A stretch of DNA of 64,000 nucleotides. Origin: Longimicrobium sp. GTDB taxonomy: Bacteria > Gemmatimonadota > Gemmatimonadetes > Longimicrobiales > Longimicrobiaceae. Within the stretch, counting starts at the first letter, position 1, and each line of letters opens with the position of its first letter. Both the position numbers and the translations under genes were made by a program. Of the stretch, positions 17,072 to 26,322 are shown piece after piece. The notes below the pieces were generated by a model. That model did not search any database. It saw only the letters and a program-made list of their open reading frames with translations, and was not told the origin of the DNA. The DNA lies in assembly GCA_036389135.1 (NCBI GenBank), contig DASVQP010000059.1, positions 1 to 64,000 of the forward strand, read 5' to 3'.

Positions 17072-17497
17072 CTACGCCGCGTCACGCTTCGGCCGGCCGC
17101 CCTTTGCGCCGTTCGCGCGGGCGGCGGCGGACTTGGCTTCGCTGGTGCGCTGGCCCATGAACTTCGGCGCCCACGCGGCCAGGTTCAGGCGATGGGCGAT
17201 GAGGCCGGGTAGCGAAACGTCGGCATCGATCTCCTCCCAGTGAAGCCCCTCACCTCCGAGGTCCACCTCGACGGCCGCGAGCTGCTCCGGCGTGGCGGTC
17301 GTCAGCAGATCCCGTTCGGTAGGGACGAAACCGAACAGGCATCCGTTCGTGAGCTCGACGAGGATGCGACCCGTCTCCGCATCGTAGCGGGCGGACGCCG
17401 CGCGGGGCTCGATGAGCGCTTCCCGTGTCGCTCGCTCCCGAGCTTCCTCGATTTCCTCATCTGTGGGTTCGTGGTACCCGTTCGGCCGCCTAGCCAT
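17072..17497 (-). CDS. DUF2442 domain-containing protein
   Basis: This is a 141-residue protein. The region from about residue 30 to 105 fits DUF2442: ASARYDAETGRILVELTNGCLFGFVP is followed by LLTTATPEQLAAVEVDLGGEGLHWEEIDADVSLPGLI. The tail is basic and Ala/Lys-rich (SEAKSAAARANGAKGGRPKRDAA), suggesting nucleic-acid contact. Its ATG overlaps the stop region of the DUF4160 gene by 8 bp. DUF2442 and DUF4160 genes often form two-gene modules thought to be toxin-antitoxin-like; the activity is unproven. Confidence 0.9.
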   Translation of the reverse strand: MARRPNGYHEPTDEEIEEARERATREALIEPRAASARYDAETGRILVELTNGCLFGFVPTERDLLTTATPEQLAAVEVDLGGEGLHWEEIDADVSLPGLIAHRLNLAAWAPKFMGQRTSEAKSAAARANGAKGGRPKRDAA

Positions 17498-17711
17498 GGA
17501 TCTGCTCCCACTTCAGGGTGAGTAGTGCTCTGTGCGCCTGCACGATACTGGAGGCCTCTTTCGCATCGGGGCTCTTCATCCCCAATACCTTGGAAACCTG
17601 ACCTGTGCCGATGTCGACCTTGCAGCGCCCATCGGCATTGTACGCGTGGACGTGCGGGGGCGCGTGATCCTGCGTGTAGATGCGGAACGAGAAGCTGCCG
17701 ACGCGAAGCAC
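17490..17711 (-). CDS. DUF4160 domain-containing protein
   Basis: This 73-residue protein shows the DUF4160 signature: FSFRIYTQDHAPPHVHAYN with the PPHVHV-like core, then a DGRCKVDIGTG strand and a C-terminal helix. No ATG is available near the conserved N-terminus. The GTG at 17709-17711 gives VLRVGSFSFRIY, matching where family members begin. The frame is open further upstream only as a shadow of the next gene. It overlaps the DUF2442 start, so the two are translationally coupled. Confidence 0.82.
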   Translation of the reverse strand: MLRVGSFSFRIYTQDHAPPHVHAYNADGRCKVDIGTGQVSKVLGMKSPDAKEASSIVQAHRALLTLKWEQIHG

Positions 17712-17808
17712 GTTGGCACGAGAATAACCTAGCGTTGGGTTTTGGACAAGGATGCACTCCGAGGCGCCGTGCGGGTTGCGTGGCGCCGGAGGGTGCGGCT
17801 GGAGTTGG

Positions 17809-18729
17809 CTATTTCGCCACGGCCTGTTCGCGGACGCGGCGGGCGCGGTCGGGGCGGCCGGCGAGCTCCTGGGCGCGGGCGACCGTCTCGGCGCGCGCTT
17901 CGGTGTGGCCGGCGGCGAAGGCCAGGAGGTAGGCTTCGGCGGCGGGGGCTTCGCGGCCGGGAATGCGGGCGAGCGCTTTGGCGGCGGCCCAGGCGACGGT
18001 GCCGCGGTTGTCGCCACGGGCGGCGGCGGCGAGCGCATCGACGGCGCCCGCCGTGTCGCCGGTGGCGAGCAGGGCCTGACCGCGCACCAGGTGGCCGCGC
18101 GGCGCGTCCTCGCCCACGGCGGGGAGGGTGCGGGCGATCTCCAGCGCGCGTTCCGCATCGCCGCCGCGCAGCACGTCCTCGGCGTCCGCCACCGAGCCGC
18201 CGCGCGCGGGGAGGGCGACGCCGGGGATGGGGGCGGGAAAGGATGCCTTCATCCCGGCCGGGAGGTACATCCACACCGCGCCCGCGACGAGCGCCATGGC
18301 CACGATCCCCTTGAGCACCCCGCCGGAGCGGTGCTCCAGGAGCGGCAGTGGCCCGGGCGCGGCGTGCTGCGGCGGGAGTTCGGCCGGGAGCGGCAGGGGT
18401 GTGGGCGCCATCCCGCGCGGCGCGCCGAGGTCCACCGTTGGCGGCGCGGTGGGGAAGTCGGGGATGGGGAGGCCGGCGGGGTCCAGCTCCGCGATCACCA
18501 CCGGCGCGGCGGGCAGTGCGGTTGCGGACGCCGCCGCGCGTGGAGGCGGAAAGTCGCCCGTGGCGTGCCAGGCGAGGAGGACGGCGGGAACGCGCGCCGG
18601 CGTCGCCAGGTCCGCGGCGAGCGCGAGGACCCGCTGCGAGCGGTCGCGGTCTCCCTCGGCGGCCCATCGCTCCGCGTCGGAGAGAAAGCGCGAGAAGGAG
18701 GCGGGGAGCGGGGTGTGCGCGGTGCCCAC
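17809..18729 (-). CDS. Single-pass membrane protein with TPR-like C-terminus
   Basis: This 306-residue protein begins at a GTG one base after the TGA of the preceding gene. The N-terminal half is Ala/Pro-rich and cytoplasmic, a transmembrane helix lies at about residues 138-157 (GVLKGIVAMALVAGAVWMYL), and the C-terminus is a set of short helical repeats (DAERALEIARTLPAVGEDAPRG, LVRGQALLATGDTAGAVDAL). No known domain is certain. Its tight spacing with the TPR gene upstream shows an operon. Confidence 0.65.
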   Translation of the reverse strand: MGTAHTPLPASFSRFLSDAERWAAEGDRDRSQRVLALAADLATPARVPAVLLAWHATGDFPPPRAAASATALPAAPVVIAELDPAGLPIPDFPTAPPTVDLGAPRGMAPTPLPLPAELPPQHAAPGPLPLLEHRSGGVLKGIVAMALVAGAVWMYLPAGMKASFPAPIPGVALPARGGSVADAEDVLRGGDAERALEIARTLPAVGEDAPRGHLVRGQALLATGDTAGAVDALAAAARGDNRGTVAWAAAKALARIPGREAPAAEAYLLAFAAGHTEARAETVARAQELAGRPDRARRVREQAVAK

Positions 18730-18730
18730 G

Positions 18731-20269
18731 TCACTCCCCCAGTGCGGCCAGGCGGCCGCGGGCGTCGGCGTAAAAGCGGTCGATGCGCAGCGCCTCGCCG
18801 TAGCAGCGGCGCGCCTCGCGCGGGTCGCCGATCTCCTCGGCGGCCTGGCCGCGGAGGAATAGGATGCCGGAAAGCGGCTCGCCGGCGTCCGCGAGGTTGC
18901 TGAGCGCCATCCCCGCCGCGCCGAACGCCGCGTGATGGTCGCCCATCCCCATCAGCGCCTTGAGGTACCCCTCCGCAGCGGCGACGCGCGTGCCGGGGTT
19001 GCGCATGGCCTGGTCGAACACTTTCACCGCGCTCTCCCACTGCTCCATTTCCAGGAAGCTCGTGCCGAGATCGTAGAAGTTCTCCGCTTCCTCGTCGCTC
19101 ACGTCGTCGCGCCAGCGGGTCATGTGGTCCACAAAGGAGCGCAGCAGCTCCTTGGCGTCGGTGCGGTCCGGTGTCACGCGCAGCCGCGCGTCGATCGGGC
19201 CCGTGCCATCGTGCACGAAGATCAGCGGCAGGTCGTCGTCGGCCACGTCCGCCATCTCGGCCAGCCGCTCCATCCACTCGTCGTGGCACGCTGCCTGGAA
19301 GCAGGCGTCGTCCCGGTGCGCCGAGGTGGAGATGCTCTCCGCCGGCAGCCGGTCCGCGGGCGGGTCTTGCTCCGCGGAGCCCATCCAGGCGGCACCGCTC
19401 CACGCCGCGCCCGGATACACCCGCCCCGGCGCGGGCTCGTTCGCGCGCGGCTCGATGAGGGACGGCGCGGATGGCACCGGTGCGTACCGTTCGGCAGGCG
19501 CGGCGGCCGGACTGGCTGCGGGGGGTAAAACCGGAGAAGCGGCGGGGATGCTCGCAGCGGTTGTCGACGCGGCTGCTTCCTGTGCATCCGGGATGGCAGC
19601 CGTCGCTGTGGGTTCGGGCGGAACTGGAGCGGTGGCACCGGCGATGCTCGCCGGAGCATCCTCCCGTGGTGGGAGCCCGGGGGCGGCCGATGTGGGCGCC
19701 GCGAGTACTTCTGAGGACGGAGCTTCGACCGGTGGAGCCGATACGGGATGATCTTCAACCGGAGCGGCAGTGCGTGGCGTGGGGGCGATCAGGCCGCGGC
19801 CGGTGCCTTCCGGTGCGGGCGGTCGGGCGTCCGGGACGCGGAGCGCGGGCGGCTCGGCGGCGGGCGGGGGGGCGAAGCACGGAACGGCATCGCCGGCGAG
19901 GACGGCGAAGACGCGGTCCAGGCGCGCGGGGTCCACGCGGCCCGAGCTCTTGCCGATGCGCGCGCGGGCCTGCTCGGACCAGTACTGGCCGCCACCGGAG
20001 AGGGAGCGGAGCTGCGCGGCCTCAGCCTCCATCCCCTGAACGTCGCCGCCGCGCGCCGCGATCTCCAGCGCCACCAAACAGGCGTTGCACCAGTGCGCCG
20101 GGCCCACGTCGCTGCGCTGCGAAAGGGCGCTCCGCGCACGCTGCAGCGCCTGGCGGGCCTCGGGGAGCATCTCGCGCTGGGCGAAGGCCGACGCGGTCTC
20201 GATCATCTGCCGGGCGTTGTCGGGAGCAAACGCTCCGCCTCCCGCTCCGTCCGTGGGATCGTGCGACAT
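18731..20269 (-). CDS. TPR repeat protein with long Pro/Ala linker
   Basis: This 512-residue protein has three parts. An N-terminal helical repeat domain spans about residues 10-125. A low-complexity Ala/Pro linker runs from about 125 to 300. A C-terminal TPR array follows (ENFYDLGTSFLEMEQWESAVKVFDQA, AAAEGYLKALMGMGDHHAAFGAAG, LFLRGQAAEEIGDPREARRCYGEALRID). The start is the ATG at 20267-20269; another ATG lies at 20281. It is likely a scaffold in the downstream-facing operon; no enzymatic motif is visible. Confidence 0.7.
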   Translation of the reverse strand: MSHDPTDGAGGGAFAPDNARQMIETASAFAQREMLPEARQALQRARSALSQRSDVGPAHWCNACLVALEIAARGGDVQGMEAEAAQLRSLSGGGQYWSEQARARIGKSSGRVDPARLDRVFAVLAGDAVPCFAPPPAAEPPALRVPDARPPAPEGTGRGLIAPTPRTAAPVEDHPVSAPPVEAPSSEVLAAPTSAAPGLPPREDAPASIAGATAPVPPEPTATAAIPDAQEAAASTTAASIPAASPVLPPAASPAAAPAERYAPVPSAPSLIEPRANEPAPGRVYPGAAWSGAAWMGSAEQDPPADRLPAESISTSAHRDDACFQAACHDEWMERLAEMADVADDDLPLIFVHDGTGPIDARLRVTPDRTDAKELLRSFVDHMTRWRDDVSDEEAENFYDLGTSFLEMEQWESAVKVFDQAMRNPGTRVAAAEGYLKALMGMGDHHAAFGAAGMALSNLADAGEPLSGILFLRGQAAEEIGDPREARRCYGEALRIDRFYADARGRLAALGE

Positions 20270-20370
20270 GAAGTTCAGCATGTGTTGGGTCGATTGCCGG
20301 GCGCCGGGTCACGGAGCCGCCGGCACGCACGTATACCCCCGGTACGGCGCGCAAAGTGGGGGTGCGCGGA

Positions 20371-21624
20371 TCAGCGCCCCTGCGTGCAGGCGTGGTCCAT
20401 CAGCCGGAGCGAGGCGGAGACGCCCATCGACGTGCCTTCCGGCCCCTCACGCCGAGCTACGCCCAGCGTCCAGCGGCGCGCGCACGAGCCGGCATCGAAG
20501 CCCACTGCGTAGCTCCGCGCCCCCTCGCCCCAACCGTACGACGCACGGAGCGGCAGCCGCGGTGTGCCGCGAAAGGAGGCGGTGAAGCGGTCCGTGCTCC
20601 CCTCCGCCTCCAGCCCGCCCTGGCGGAGTACCTCGCTCGCCGCCACCGCCACGGTGCCGAAATCCGCGTCCCACGCGGCGCCCGCGCGCAGGACGGAGGG
20701 GAAGTACGCGCCCTCCCATGCCTCGTTGGCGGCGGCGAACGGGGGCGTCCCCAGGTCGTCGAAGCCGATCTCCGGACCCAGGGCCTCGGTGACCGTCGCC
20801 CCGCCGTCGGGGTCCTGCACGATGGAGACGGTGCGCTCGCGCGGGCCGGATCCGGGGCGCACCGTCCCCGCGAAAGCGTTGCTCAGCGAAACGGCCAGGC
20901 GCACCGGACCGGGCGCGGCGGCGATTCCCACGTCCACTCCGTAGCCGGGGACGCCGCGGAAGATGGTCTCGCGGTACACTTCGGTGCCCGGCGCATCGGA
21001 GACGAAGGCGCCGCGGGCGTGCGTGTGAAGGTACCACCCCTTCCCCGTGGCTCCGATCCACATGGGCCCGACGCCGGGAAGCGTACCCAGCGGCAGCGCG
21101 CGCCCGATAGCGAGCACGGTGGCCACGCTACGTCCGCTCTCACCCGTTGCCGGACTCTCCGCCTCACCCGCGCCGAGCGCCTCGCGGATGGCCGGGGGGA
21201 TGTCCGCGTACGAGGCGAAATGGGTGGAAACGGAAAGGGCAAAGTCGCGGTTCTGGAAGGCGCCCCAGGTGACGCCGCCCAGCGCGCCGGGGTACGAGCT
21301 CCCGTTCGCCAGCGGGCCCGAGTACTGGCGGTAGCGGCTCCCCTTGCCGATCTCGCCGCCGATCAGCCCCAGGCGCACCGACCCGTCGAAGGTACCCTCC
21401 GACGGGAGCCGCGCCAGGTCGAACGAGAGGCACGACTGCGACGCGCCGGGGCCGCCGTCCCAGATCCCCAGGAGCGCGGGATTGAAGAGGAGGGCGTCGG
21501 CGCGCCGGGCTTCGGTGGCGCCGGTGCCGCCGAGCGCCGCCGTCGTGCCGGACGCCACCGGGCGCTGCGCCAGGGCCGCGGAGGCCATCAGCAGCGCGGC
21601 TGGGATGCAGAGAAGGAGCTTCAT
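20371..21624 (-). CDS. Putative outer-membrane beta-barrel protein
   Basis: This 417-residue secreted protein has a signal peptide (MKLLLCIPAALLMASAALAQ). An N-terminal AALGGTGATEARRADALLFNPALLG motif, recalling the GArAxGMGGA...NPAgLA opening of PorV/OmpP1-like and TraF-like barrel proteins, is followed by alternating polar/hydrophobic strands and many aromatic-girdle residues. The C-terminus is strand-like (WTLGVARREGPEGTSMGVSASLRLMD). The ATG at 21622-21624 overlaps the stop of the prepilin-peptidase gene (ATGA). The exact family is not recognised. Confidence 0.65.
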   Translation of the reverse strand: MKLLLCIPAALLMASAALAQRPVASGTTAALGGTGATEARRADALLFNPALLGIWDGGPGASQSCLSFDLARLPSEGTFDGSVRLGLIGGEIGKGSRYRQYSGPLANGSSYPGALGGVTWGAFQNRDFALSVSTHFASYADIPPAIREALGAGEAESPATGESGRSVATVLAIGRALPLGTLPGVGPMWIGATGKGWYLHTHARGAFVSDAPGTEVYRETIFRGVPGYGVDVGIAAAPGPVRLAVSLSNAFAGTVRPGSGPRERTVSIVQDPDGGATVTEALGPEIGFDDLGTPPFAAANEAWEGAYFPSVLRAGAAWDADFGTVAVAASEVLRQGGLEAEGSTDRFTASFRGTPRLPLRASYGWGEGARSYAVGFDAGSCARRWTLGVARREGPEGTSMGVSASLRLMDHACTQGR

Positions 21625-22331
21625 CGCGAGGGATTCGGGAAGAGGGGTGCGTGAAGGGCCGCCGCGTGATGCGGCCAGGGGAATAACGGCGCCGCGGCCG
21701 GCGCAAAAAGGGCGAGGACGGCACCCGCGGCCAGCATCGGCCCGAAAGGGAGGGGCTCGGCAACCTGGTGCCGGCGCGGCCAGACGGCGGCGAGCGGGAG
21801 CGCCAGGGCAGCGAGCCGTGCCCATCCGCCGGCCAGGAACGCCGCCGCCGCCAGGCATGCCGCCACCCCCACCGCCGGCCCACGCCACGCCGCCGGCAGC
21901 AGGCGCGCGGCGAAGACGGCCAGCGCCAGCGTCACCGCCGCGGCCAGCAGCGTGTCGATCCGGCCGAACCCGACCACGATCGCGAGGAACGCGAGGAGGA
22001 GCGCGTCGCCCTCGCCCATCACCTCGCGCCCGGCGAGCGCGCCGACGCTCTTCGCGAGCGCCCACAGCCCGACCGCTACGCCGGCCGCCGCGAGCGCGCG
22101 GGTCGCGGCATCGGCGGGGCCCATGCGAAGCGCGGCCCAGAGGAGCGCCGCCGCGATCCCGCCCAGCGTGTAGCGCAGCGGCAGCTCGCGCGTCTCTGCG
22201 TCGTGCAGCGAGAGCACGAGGAGGAGGAGCCCGCACACCGCCGCGGCCGCTCCATCTGCGCCGGGGCCGTACGCCCACAGCGCGCCCCCGACGATCGCGA
22301 CGGCAGCCGCGAACCGCAGTACGGAGGTCAC
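21621..22331 (-). CDS. Prepilin peptidase-like protein (A24), reduced form
   Basis: This integral membrane protein of about 236 residues has the two aspartate motifs of type 4 prepilin peptidases: SLHDAETRELPLRYT after the second helix and the GxGD-type REVMGEGDALLLAFL. It ends with the family's PFGPMLAAGAVLAL helix. It lacks the cysteine-rich N-terminal methyltransferase domain of PilD, so it would process leaders without methylation or depend on another enzyme. The GTG at 22329-22331 overlaps the upstream TGA (GTGA). PilB and PilC genes lie 11-15 kb away. Confidence 0.85.
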   Translation of the reverse strand: MTSVLRFAAAVAIVGGALWAYGPGADGAAAAVCGLLLLVLSLHDAETRELPLRYTLGGIAAALLWAALRMGPADAATRALAAAGVAVGLWALAKSVGALAGREVMGEGDALLLAFLAIVVGFGRIDTLLAAAVTLALAVFAARLLPAAWRGPAVGVAACLAAAAFLAGGWARLAALALPLAAVWPRRHQVAEPLPFGPMLAAGAVLALFAPAAAPLFPWPHHAAALHAPLFPNPSR

Positions 22332-23032
22332 GGGCGGGGCCGGATCGGCACCGCCATCCCCATGCGCGCGGCCTGCCGGAGCGCGGCGGCCACGTCGAAG
22401 GCAAAGGCGGTGATGCGGTCCTGCCCGACCACGCCGACCTGGCACACCGGCTCCGCGGAAGCCGCCGCGGAGCGGCTCACCGAGATGCGCGGGGTCACCG
22501 TCATCGCTCCGCGCTCCACCGCCACATACGCCTCCATCCGCACCGGTACCTCACGCGGCCAGGTGCCGGCGCATACGACCTCCGAGCCCAGAGAGGCGAG
22601 GGAAACAGTGTTGGTGGCGATCAGCGCGCCCAGCGTGTCGTGCTCCACCACCCGCGCCGCCGACGGCCAGACGCCAGTGCGCAGCGGGACCGCGTCTAGC
22701 ACGGCAAGGACGGCGAGGATGCGCGCCGCGGGGATCTCCGTGATGCGCAGCGTCCGCCCGGCCTCGGTGGTGGGGCGGTACGACTCCGGCGGACGCGCGA
22801 CGGCGCTGGCGAACACCTGCGTCGCAGGATCGTCGGGGTAGCCGCCCTGCACCGGCCGGCGGCTGGCGACGCTGTCGCGGGGCGGGAGGACAGCGGGTCC
22901 GCGCGGCGCGTTCAGGTCGCGCTCCGTCCAGGTGCGCGGGGGCGGGGCCACGCGCGTGGTGCGCGGGAGAGCCGGGGGCGGGACGCACGCACCTAGCAGG
23001 GCCAGCGTGGCGATCCAGATCGACGTGCGCAT
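22328..23032 (-). CDS. Putative lipoprotein
   Basis: This 234-residue protein has a lipoprotein signal (MRTSIWIATLALLGACVPPP, lipobox LGAC at about residues 13-16). The mature part is Pro/Arg-rich at first and then forms an alpha/beta-looking domain (ILAVLAVLDAVPLRTGVWP, VRMEAYVAVERGAMTVTPRISV) without recognised family. It is embedded in the overlapping operon with the prepilin peptidase and the preceding membrane protein, so a role in the same envelope machine is likely. Confidence 0.7.
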   Translation of the reverse strand: MRTSIWIATLALLGACVPPPALPRTTRVAPPPRTWTERDLNAPRGPAVLPPRDSVASRRPVQGGYPDDPATQVFASAVARPPESYRPTTEAGRTLRITEIPAARILAVLAVLDAVPLRTGVWPSAARVVEHDTLGALIATNTVSLASLGSEVVCAGTWPREVPVRMEAYVAVERGAMTVTPRISVSRSAAASAEPVCQVGVVGQDRITAFAFDVAAALRQAARMGMAVPIRPRP

Positions 23033-23036
23033 GGCT

Positions 23037-24182
23037 TCAGCCGCCGAGCGGCGCGGGTGCGTCGGGGAGGGCGCCGCCGTCGGAGACGCGGACGCGCTGG
23101 AGGGTGTGCGGGCTTCCGCCGCGCAGGGTTACGAACAGTCCTTCCCAGGCGCCGCCGCGCCGCAGCACGGCGGCGATTTCCTGCGTGCCGTCCGCCTCGC
23201 GCGACCACACCTCGCGCCAGGCGCCGTCCTGGAAGAGCATCACCACCGCGCGGCCCTTTCCGCGGCCCGCGAACACGAGCCACGCCGCGCCCTCGGTGGA
23301 GGCTACCTGCTGCAGCTCGTCGGGTGCGAATCCCCCGGCGGCAGTGGCGAAGCGGCTCCGCTCCACGCCGGACGCGCGGCGGGGGGTGAGGATGCGCCCG
23401 GCGGAGCAGCCCTGTGCGGGCACGGCGACGGCGGACTCCCACTCGCCAGACGAGGACACATCCACGCCCACACCGCGGGGAGCGCCCGCGTTGCGCGCGG
23501 GCTGCGCCAGGTCCAGCCGCAGCCGCTGTCCGCATCTTCCCACCACCGCCCACTCGCCTTCCAGCTCCGCGCCAGCGGTGCCGCCGGGCGCGATCTCGTG
23601 GAAGACGATCCTCCCGCTCCCCCGCCTCACCGCCAGCAGCGGAAGCTCCGCCGCCCTGGTCGCGCGGATCAATCCGGCGGGCGAGCGGCGCACCCTCGGC
23701 GCGGGCGCGACTTCCTCCTCTTCGGGCGCGGCGGCGGCGGGCGCGGGCGGCATAGGGGCCGACGGCATGGCAAGCGGCGCGGCCCCGGAGCTGACGCCGG
23801 TGGCCGGGGGCTCGGGCACGACGGGGAGGCTCGGAGCCGGAGCGAGCGCCGGCTCGTCCAGCGTCGTCGGACCGCCGACGGGTGCGTAGCTGCGCCCCGG
23901 CTCCACCGGACCGAGATCCATCCAGCCCGGCGGCGTCTGCACGGCGGGCGGCGCAGCCGCCGGCTTCGGGGGTGCGGCGGCGGGTGCGGCTGCGCGCGGC
24001 GGCTGCGGGCGCGCGGCGACCTTACGGACCGGCGGCACCGCGGCGGCTTCGTTGCGCGGCACGGCGGCGCCCAGCGCGACGCCCAGCGCCGCGACGGTCA
24101 GCGCCGCGACCACCCACAGGGGGGTCACGTGCGGCGGCGGCGCGGGGCGGCGGGGGGGAAGGAGCTCCTCGGTGTCGTACAC
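23037..24182 (-). CDS. Single-pass membrane protein of the pilus-like operon
   Basis: From a GTG at 24180-24182 this gives about 381 residues. There is a short cytoplasmic stretch (YDTEELLPPRRPAPPPHV), a transmembrane helix at about residues 22-42 (TPLWVVAALTVAALGVALGAAV), an Ala/Pro linker of about 150 residues, and a beta-rich C-terminal domain (GRIVFHEIAPGGTAGAELEGEWAVVG, GRAVVMLFQDGAWREVWSREADG). The frame is open to 24395 through the dispersed repeat. A GGGAGG lies before an ATC codon upstream, so the start is uncertain. The family is not recognised. Confidence 0.6.
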   Translation of the reverse strand: MYDTEELLPPRRPAPPPHVTPLWVVAALTVAALGVALGAAVPRNEAAAVPPVRKVAARPQPPRAAAPAAAPPKPAAAPPAVQTPPGWMDLGPVEPGRSYAPVGGPTTLDEPALAPAPSLPVVPEPPATGVSSGAAPLAMPSAPMPPAPAAAAPEEEEVAPAPRVRRSPAGLIRATRAAELPLLAVRRGSGRIVFHEIAPGGTAGAELEGEWAVVGRCGQRLRLDLAQPARNAGAPRGVGVDVSSSGEWESAVAVPAQGCSAGRILTPRRASGVERSRFATAAGGFAPDELQQVASTEGAAWLVFAGRGKGRAVVMLFQDGAWREVWSREADGTQEIAAVLRRGGAWEGLFVTLRGGSPHTLQRVRVSDGGALPDAPAPLGG

Positions 24183-24308
24183 GGCGCGAGGGGGGTGGGA
24201 AGGAGCGAGGGCGGAACCGTGGATGGGTCCTCCCTTGTAGATACCCCGGATCGTGGATCGGGCTCGCCGGGGTCCGGCGCCGAAATCACCGGGGGATGAA
24301 ATGAAACC

Positions 24309-24363
24309 ACCGGGGGCTGAAGCCCCCGGCTGGAACCACGGGAAGGCGGCTGAAGCCGGCTCG
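24309..24363. repeat. 55-bp hairpin-rich repeat, copy B
   Basis: It is identical over 55 bases to 12753-12807 and lies in the 5' flank of the membrane-protein gene ending at 23037. Internal hairpins are CGGGGGCTGAAGCCCCCG and the GCCGGCTTCAGCCG region. Confidence 0.9.
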
Positions 24364-24455
24364 TGCGCGCCGGCATTGGCACCCGGAATCCGCACAGGTG
24401 GCGGGATCGGTGCGGAAGGCGCGGGTCGAGGAAGGGAGAGGGTGGGCGTGATGAA

Positions 24456-26225
24456 TCACGCCCCAACGGGTATATGTTTGGCGAGGGTGCGGACCAGGGG
24501 GTGGTCGGCGCCGGCGTAGTGGGCGACGCCCTGGAGGAAGTACGCGGCGCTGTCCGCGCGGCCGGCGCGCAGGGCGAGTTCGGCGACGGCGGCGGCGCGG
24601 CGCTCGCTGTCCACCCAGCCGGCGCCGGCGCCGTCCAGCCAGCGCTCCACCGTTTCCCAGGCGGCGGCGGGCCTCATCTGGCGTCCGCGCACCTCCAGGA
24701 TGAGCGCGGCGAGGGTCGCGTCGCGCTGGAGGGCGCCGGTGGCGGGGTCGTTGGGGGCCGCGGCGAGGCGGAAGATGGCTCGCCGCAGCCGCAGGCTGGC
24801 GCCCTGCGGCTCGTCGGTGGCCAGGAGCATCGCGAGGAGGACGTCGTCCTCGGCGCCCCACCCCGGCCCCTCCTCCGCGGCGCGCAGGAGGACCAGGGCG
24901 GGGCGCACCAGGCCGCGCGCGATGAGGGCGTTCGCGACGTGGTGTGGCGGGAGCGGAGCGCGCCCGGTGACCCGCGGGTCGAGCGTGGGGGTCCGGCCCG
25001 CGGCCCGCTCGTCCGCCAGGCGCGTCAGATCGTACGCCAGCGTGGAGAGTCCGATGCCGGCGCGCGGCAGCATCGGGCCGGAGACCACGACGACGGTGCC
25101 GTCGTCCCACGTCCCCATCTCCTGCACGCGCGCGCTGAGGAGGCCGGCGGGCGCGGCGCCCTCCGGATCACCCAGCCGCGCCGCATCCACGGCCGTCCCC
25201 TCCGCCACCTCGATCCACCCCAGCCGGTCGGCGGCGTAGACGAGGATGGTGCCGCTCTCGCGCCGCGCGTCGGCGATCTCCAGCACGTCGCGCAGGTTGA
25301 AGGCGCGAAGGGGGAACGCGGGCGCCTCCACCTCCGGCGAGAGTGGCGGGTGGCCAGGGAGGAGGTCGGCCAGGGCGGGCCAGGCGGCATCGTCCTCGTC
25401 GTCCAAGCCCAGCTCGTCGGCCGCCATCACGAAGGCGGCGCGGGCGGCGATCCGGTTCCACCCGCGCTCGGCCAGGAGGCTTTCGCGCGTAGCCCGCTCG
25501 CCCACCACCACCGCCTGCACCCCGCGCGCGCTCCAGGCCGCGAGCGCTTCCACCAGGGCGGCGCGCTGCGCGGGATCAGCAAGAAGCCCGGCACGCACCA
25601 CGACCGCGCCGCCCTCGCCCACGCCGGCCGCGGGGTCGCCGCGCACCAGGTCGGTCGCGGAGACGACCTCCACCGGGTACACGCCGCGCACGCCCAGCCG
25701 CATGCGCGCCTCGGCCGCGAGAACGCCCAGCGTGTCAGGATGCCCCTCCACGATCACGGGGTTCACCGCCCTCCCCGGCGCGGAGGCGGCGCGCGCCAGC
25801 ACCGGGGCCAGCGACCACCCGGTGGCCGCGAGGTCGGCGTAGTCGGCCGGGTCGAAAGGGAGCGCTCCCGTCAGCGCCCGCGCGGCCGGCGCCGGGAGGG
25901 CGTGGAAGGGGAGGGCGCCCCACACCACCGTCTGGCGCGCCGCGAATCCGCCCCCCACCGCGTCGGCCAGCGAGGCGAGTGCCACGTCCGTCTCCTCGCG
26001 GGGACCTCCCAGGCGCAGCCCGCGCTCGCGGCAGGCGGACTCCAGCTCGCGCCGCACCAGCTCGCCGCGCGGGAGGGGGCCCACGTACACCAGCGGGTAC
26101 AGGGAGCCCGGGTCGGCGGCCAGGGCGCGAAAGAGGGCTGCCAGCGGGGCGCGCGCCTCGGCGTCGGCCAGCGAGATGAGGGTGGCGGGGCCGCTGCGGG
26201 CGGTGAAGCGGGGCGGCAAAACCAT
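24456..26225 (-). CDS. DUF4388 (PATAN)-like domain protein
   Basis: This 589-residue soluble protein starts at the ATG at 26223-26225. The first 300 residues are alpha/beta with no clear family. At about residues 330-420 the pattern FPLRAFNLRDVLEIADARRESGTILVYAADRLGWIEVAEGTAVDAARLGD resembles DUF4388/PATAN domains, which occur in bacterial regulators of motility and gliding. The C-terminal 150 residues are helical, TPR-like (VANALIARGLVRPALVLLRAAEEGPGW). It is divergent from an HD-GYP gene 97 bp away, which supports a signalling role; this is inference. Confidence 0.55.
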   Translation of the reverse strand: MVLPPRFTARSGPATLISLADAEARAPLAALFRALAADPGSLYPLVYVGPLPRGELVRRELESACRERGLRLGGPREETDVALASLADAVGGGFAARQTVVWGALPFHALPAPAARALTGALPFDPADYADLAATGWSLAPVLARAASAPGRAVNPVIVEGHPDTLGVLAAEARMRLGVRGVYPVEVVSATDLVRGDPAAGVGEGGAVVVRAGLLADPAQRAALVEALAAWSARGVQAVVVGERATRESLLAERGWNRIAARAAFVMAADELGLDDEDDAAWPALADLLPGHPPLSPEVEAPAFPLRAFNLRDVLEIADARRESGTILVYAADRLGWIEVAEGTAVDAARLGDPEGAAPAGLLSARVQEMGTWDDGTVVVVSGPMLPRAGIGLSTLAYDLTRLADERAAGRTPTLDPRVTGRAPLPPHHVANALIARGLVRPALVLLRAAEEGPGWGAEDDVLLAMLLATDEPQGASLRLRRAIFRLAAAPNDPATGALQRDATLAALILEVRGRQMRPAAAWETVERWLDGAGAGWVDSERRAAAVAELALRAGRADSAAYFLQGVAHYAGADHPLVRTLAKHIPVGA

Positions 26226-26322
26226 GGGCCGGGGTGCGGGGTATCTAGTATCTTGGAAAGCGTACACTCTGCACGAGCGTCCACCTTCCGTTCCTCCCTC
26301 TGGATACCCCGGATCCACGCGG

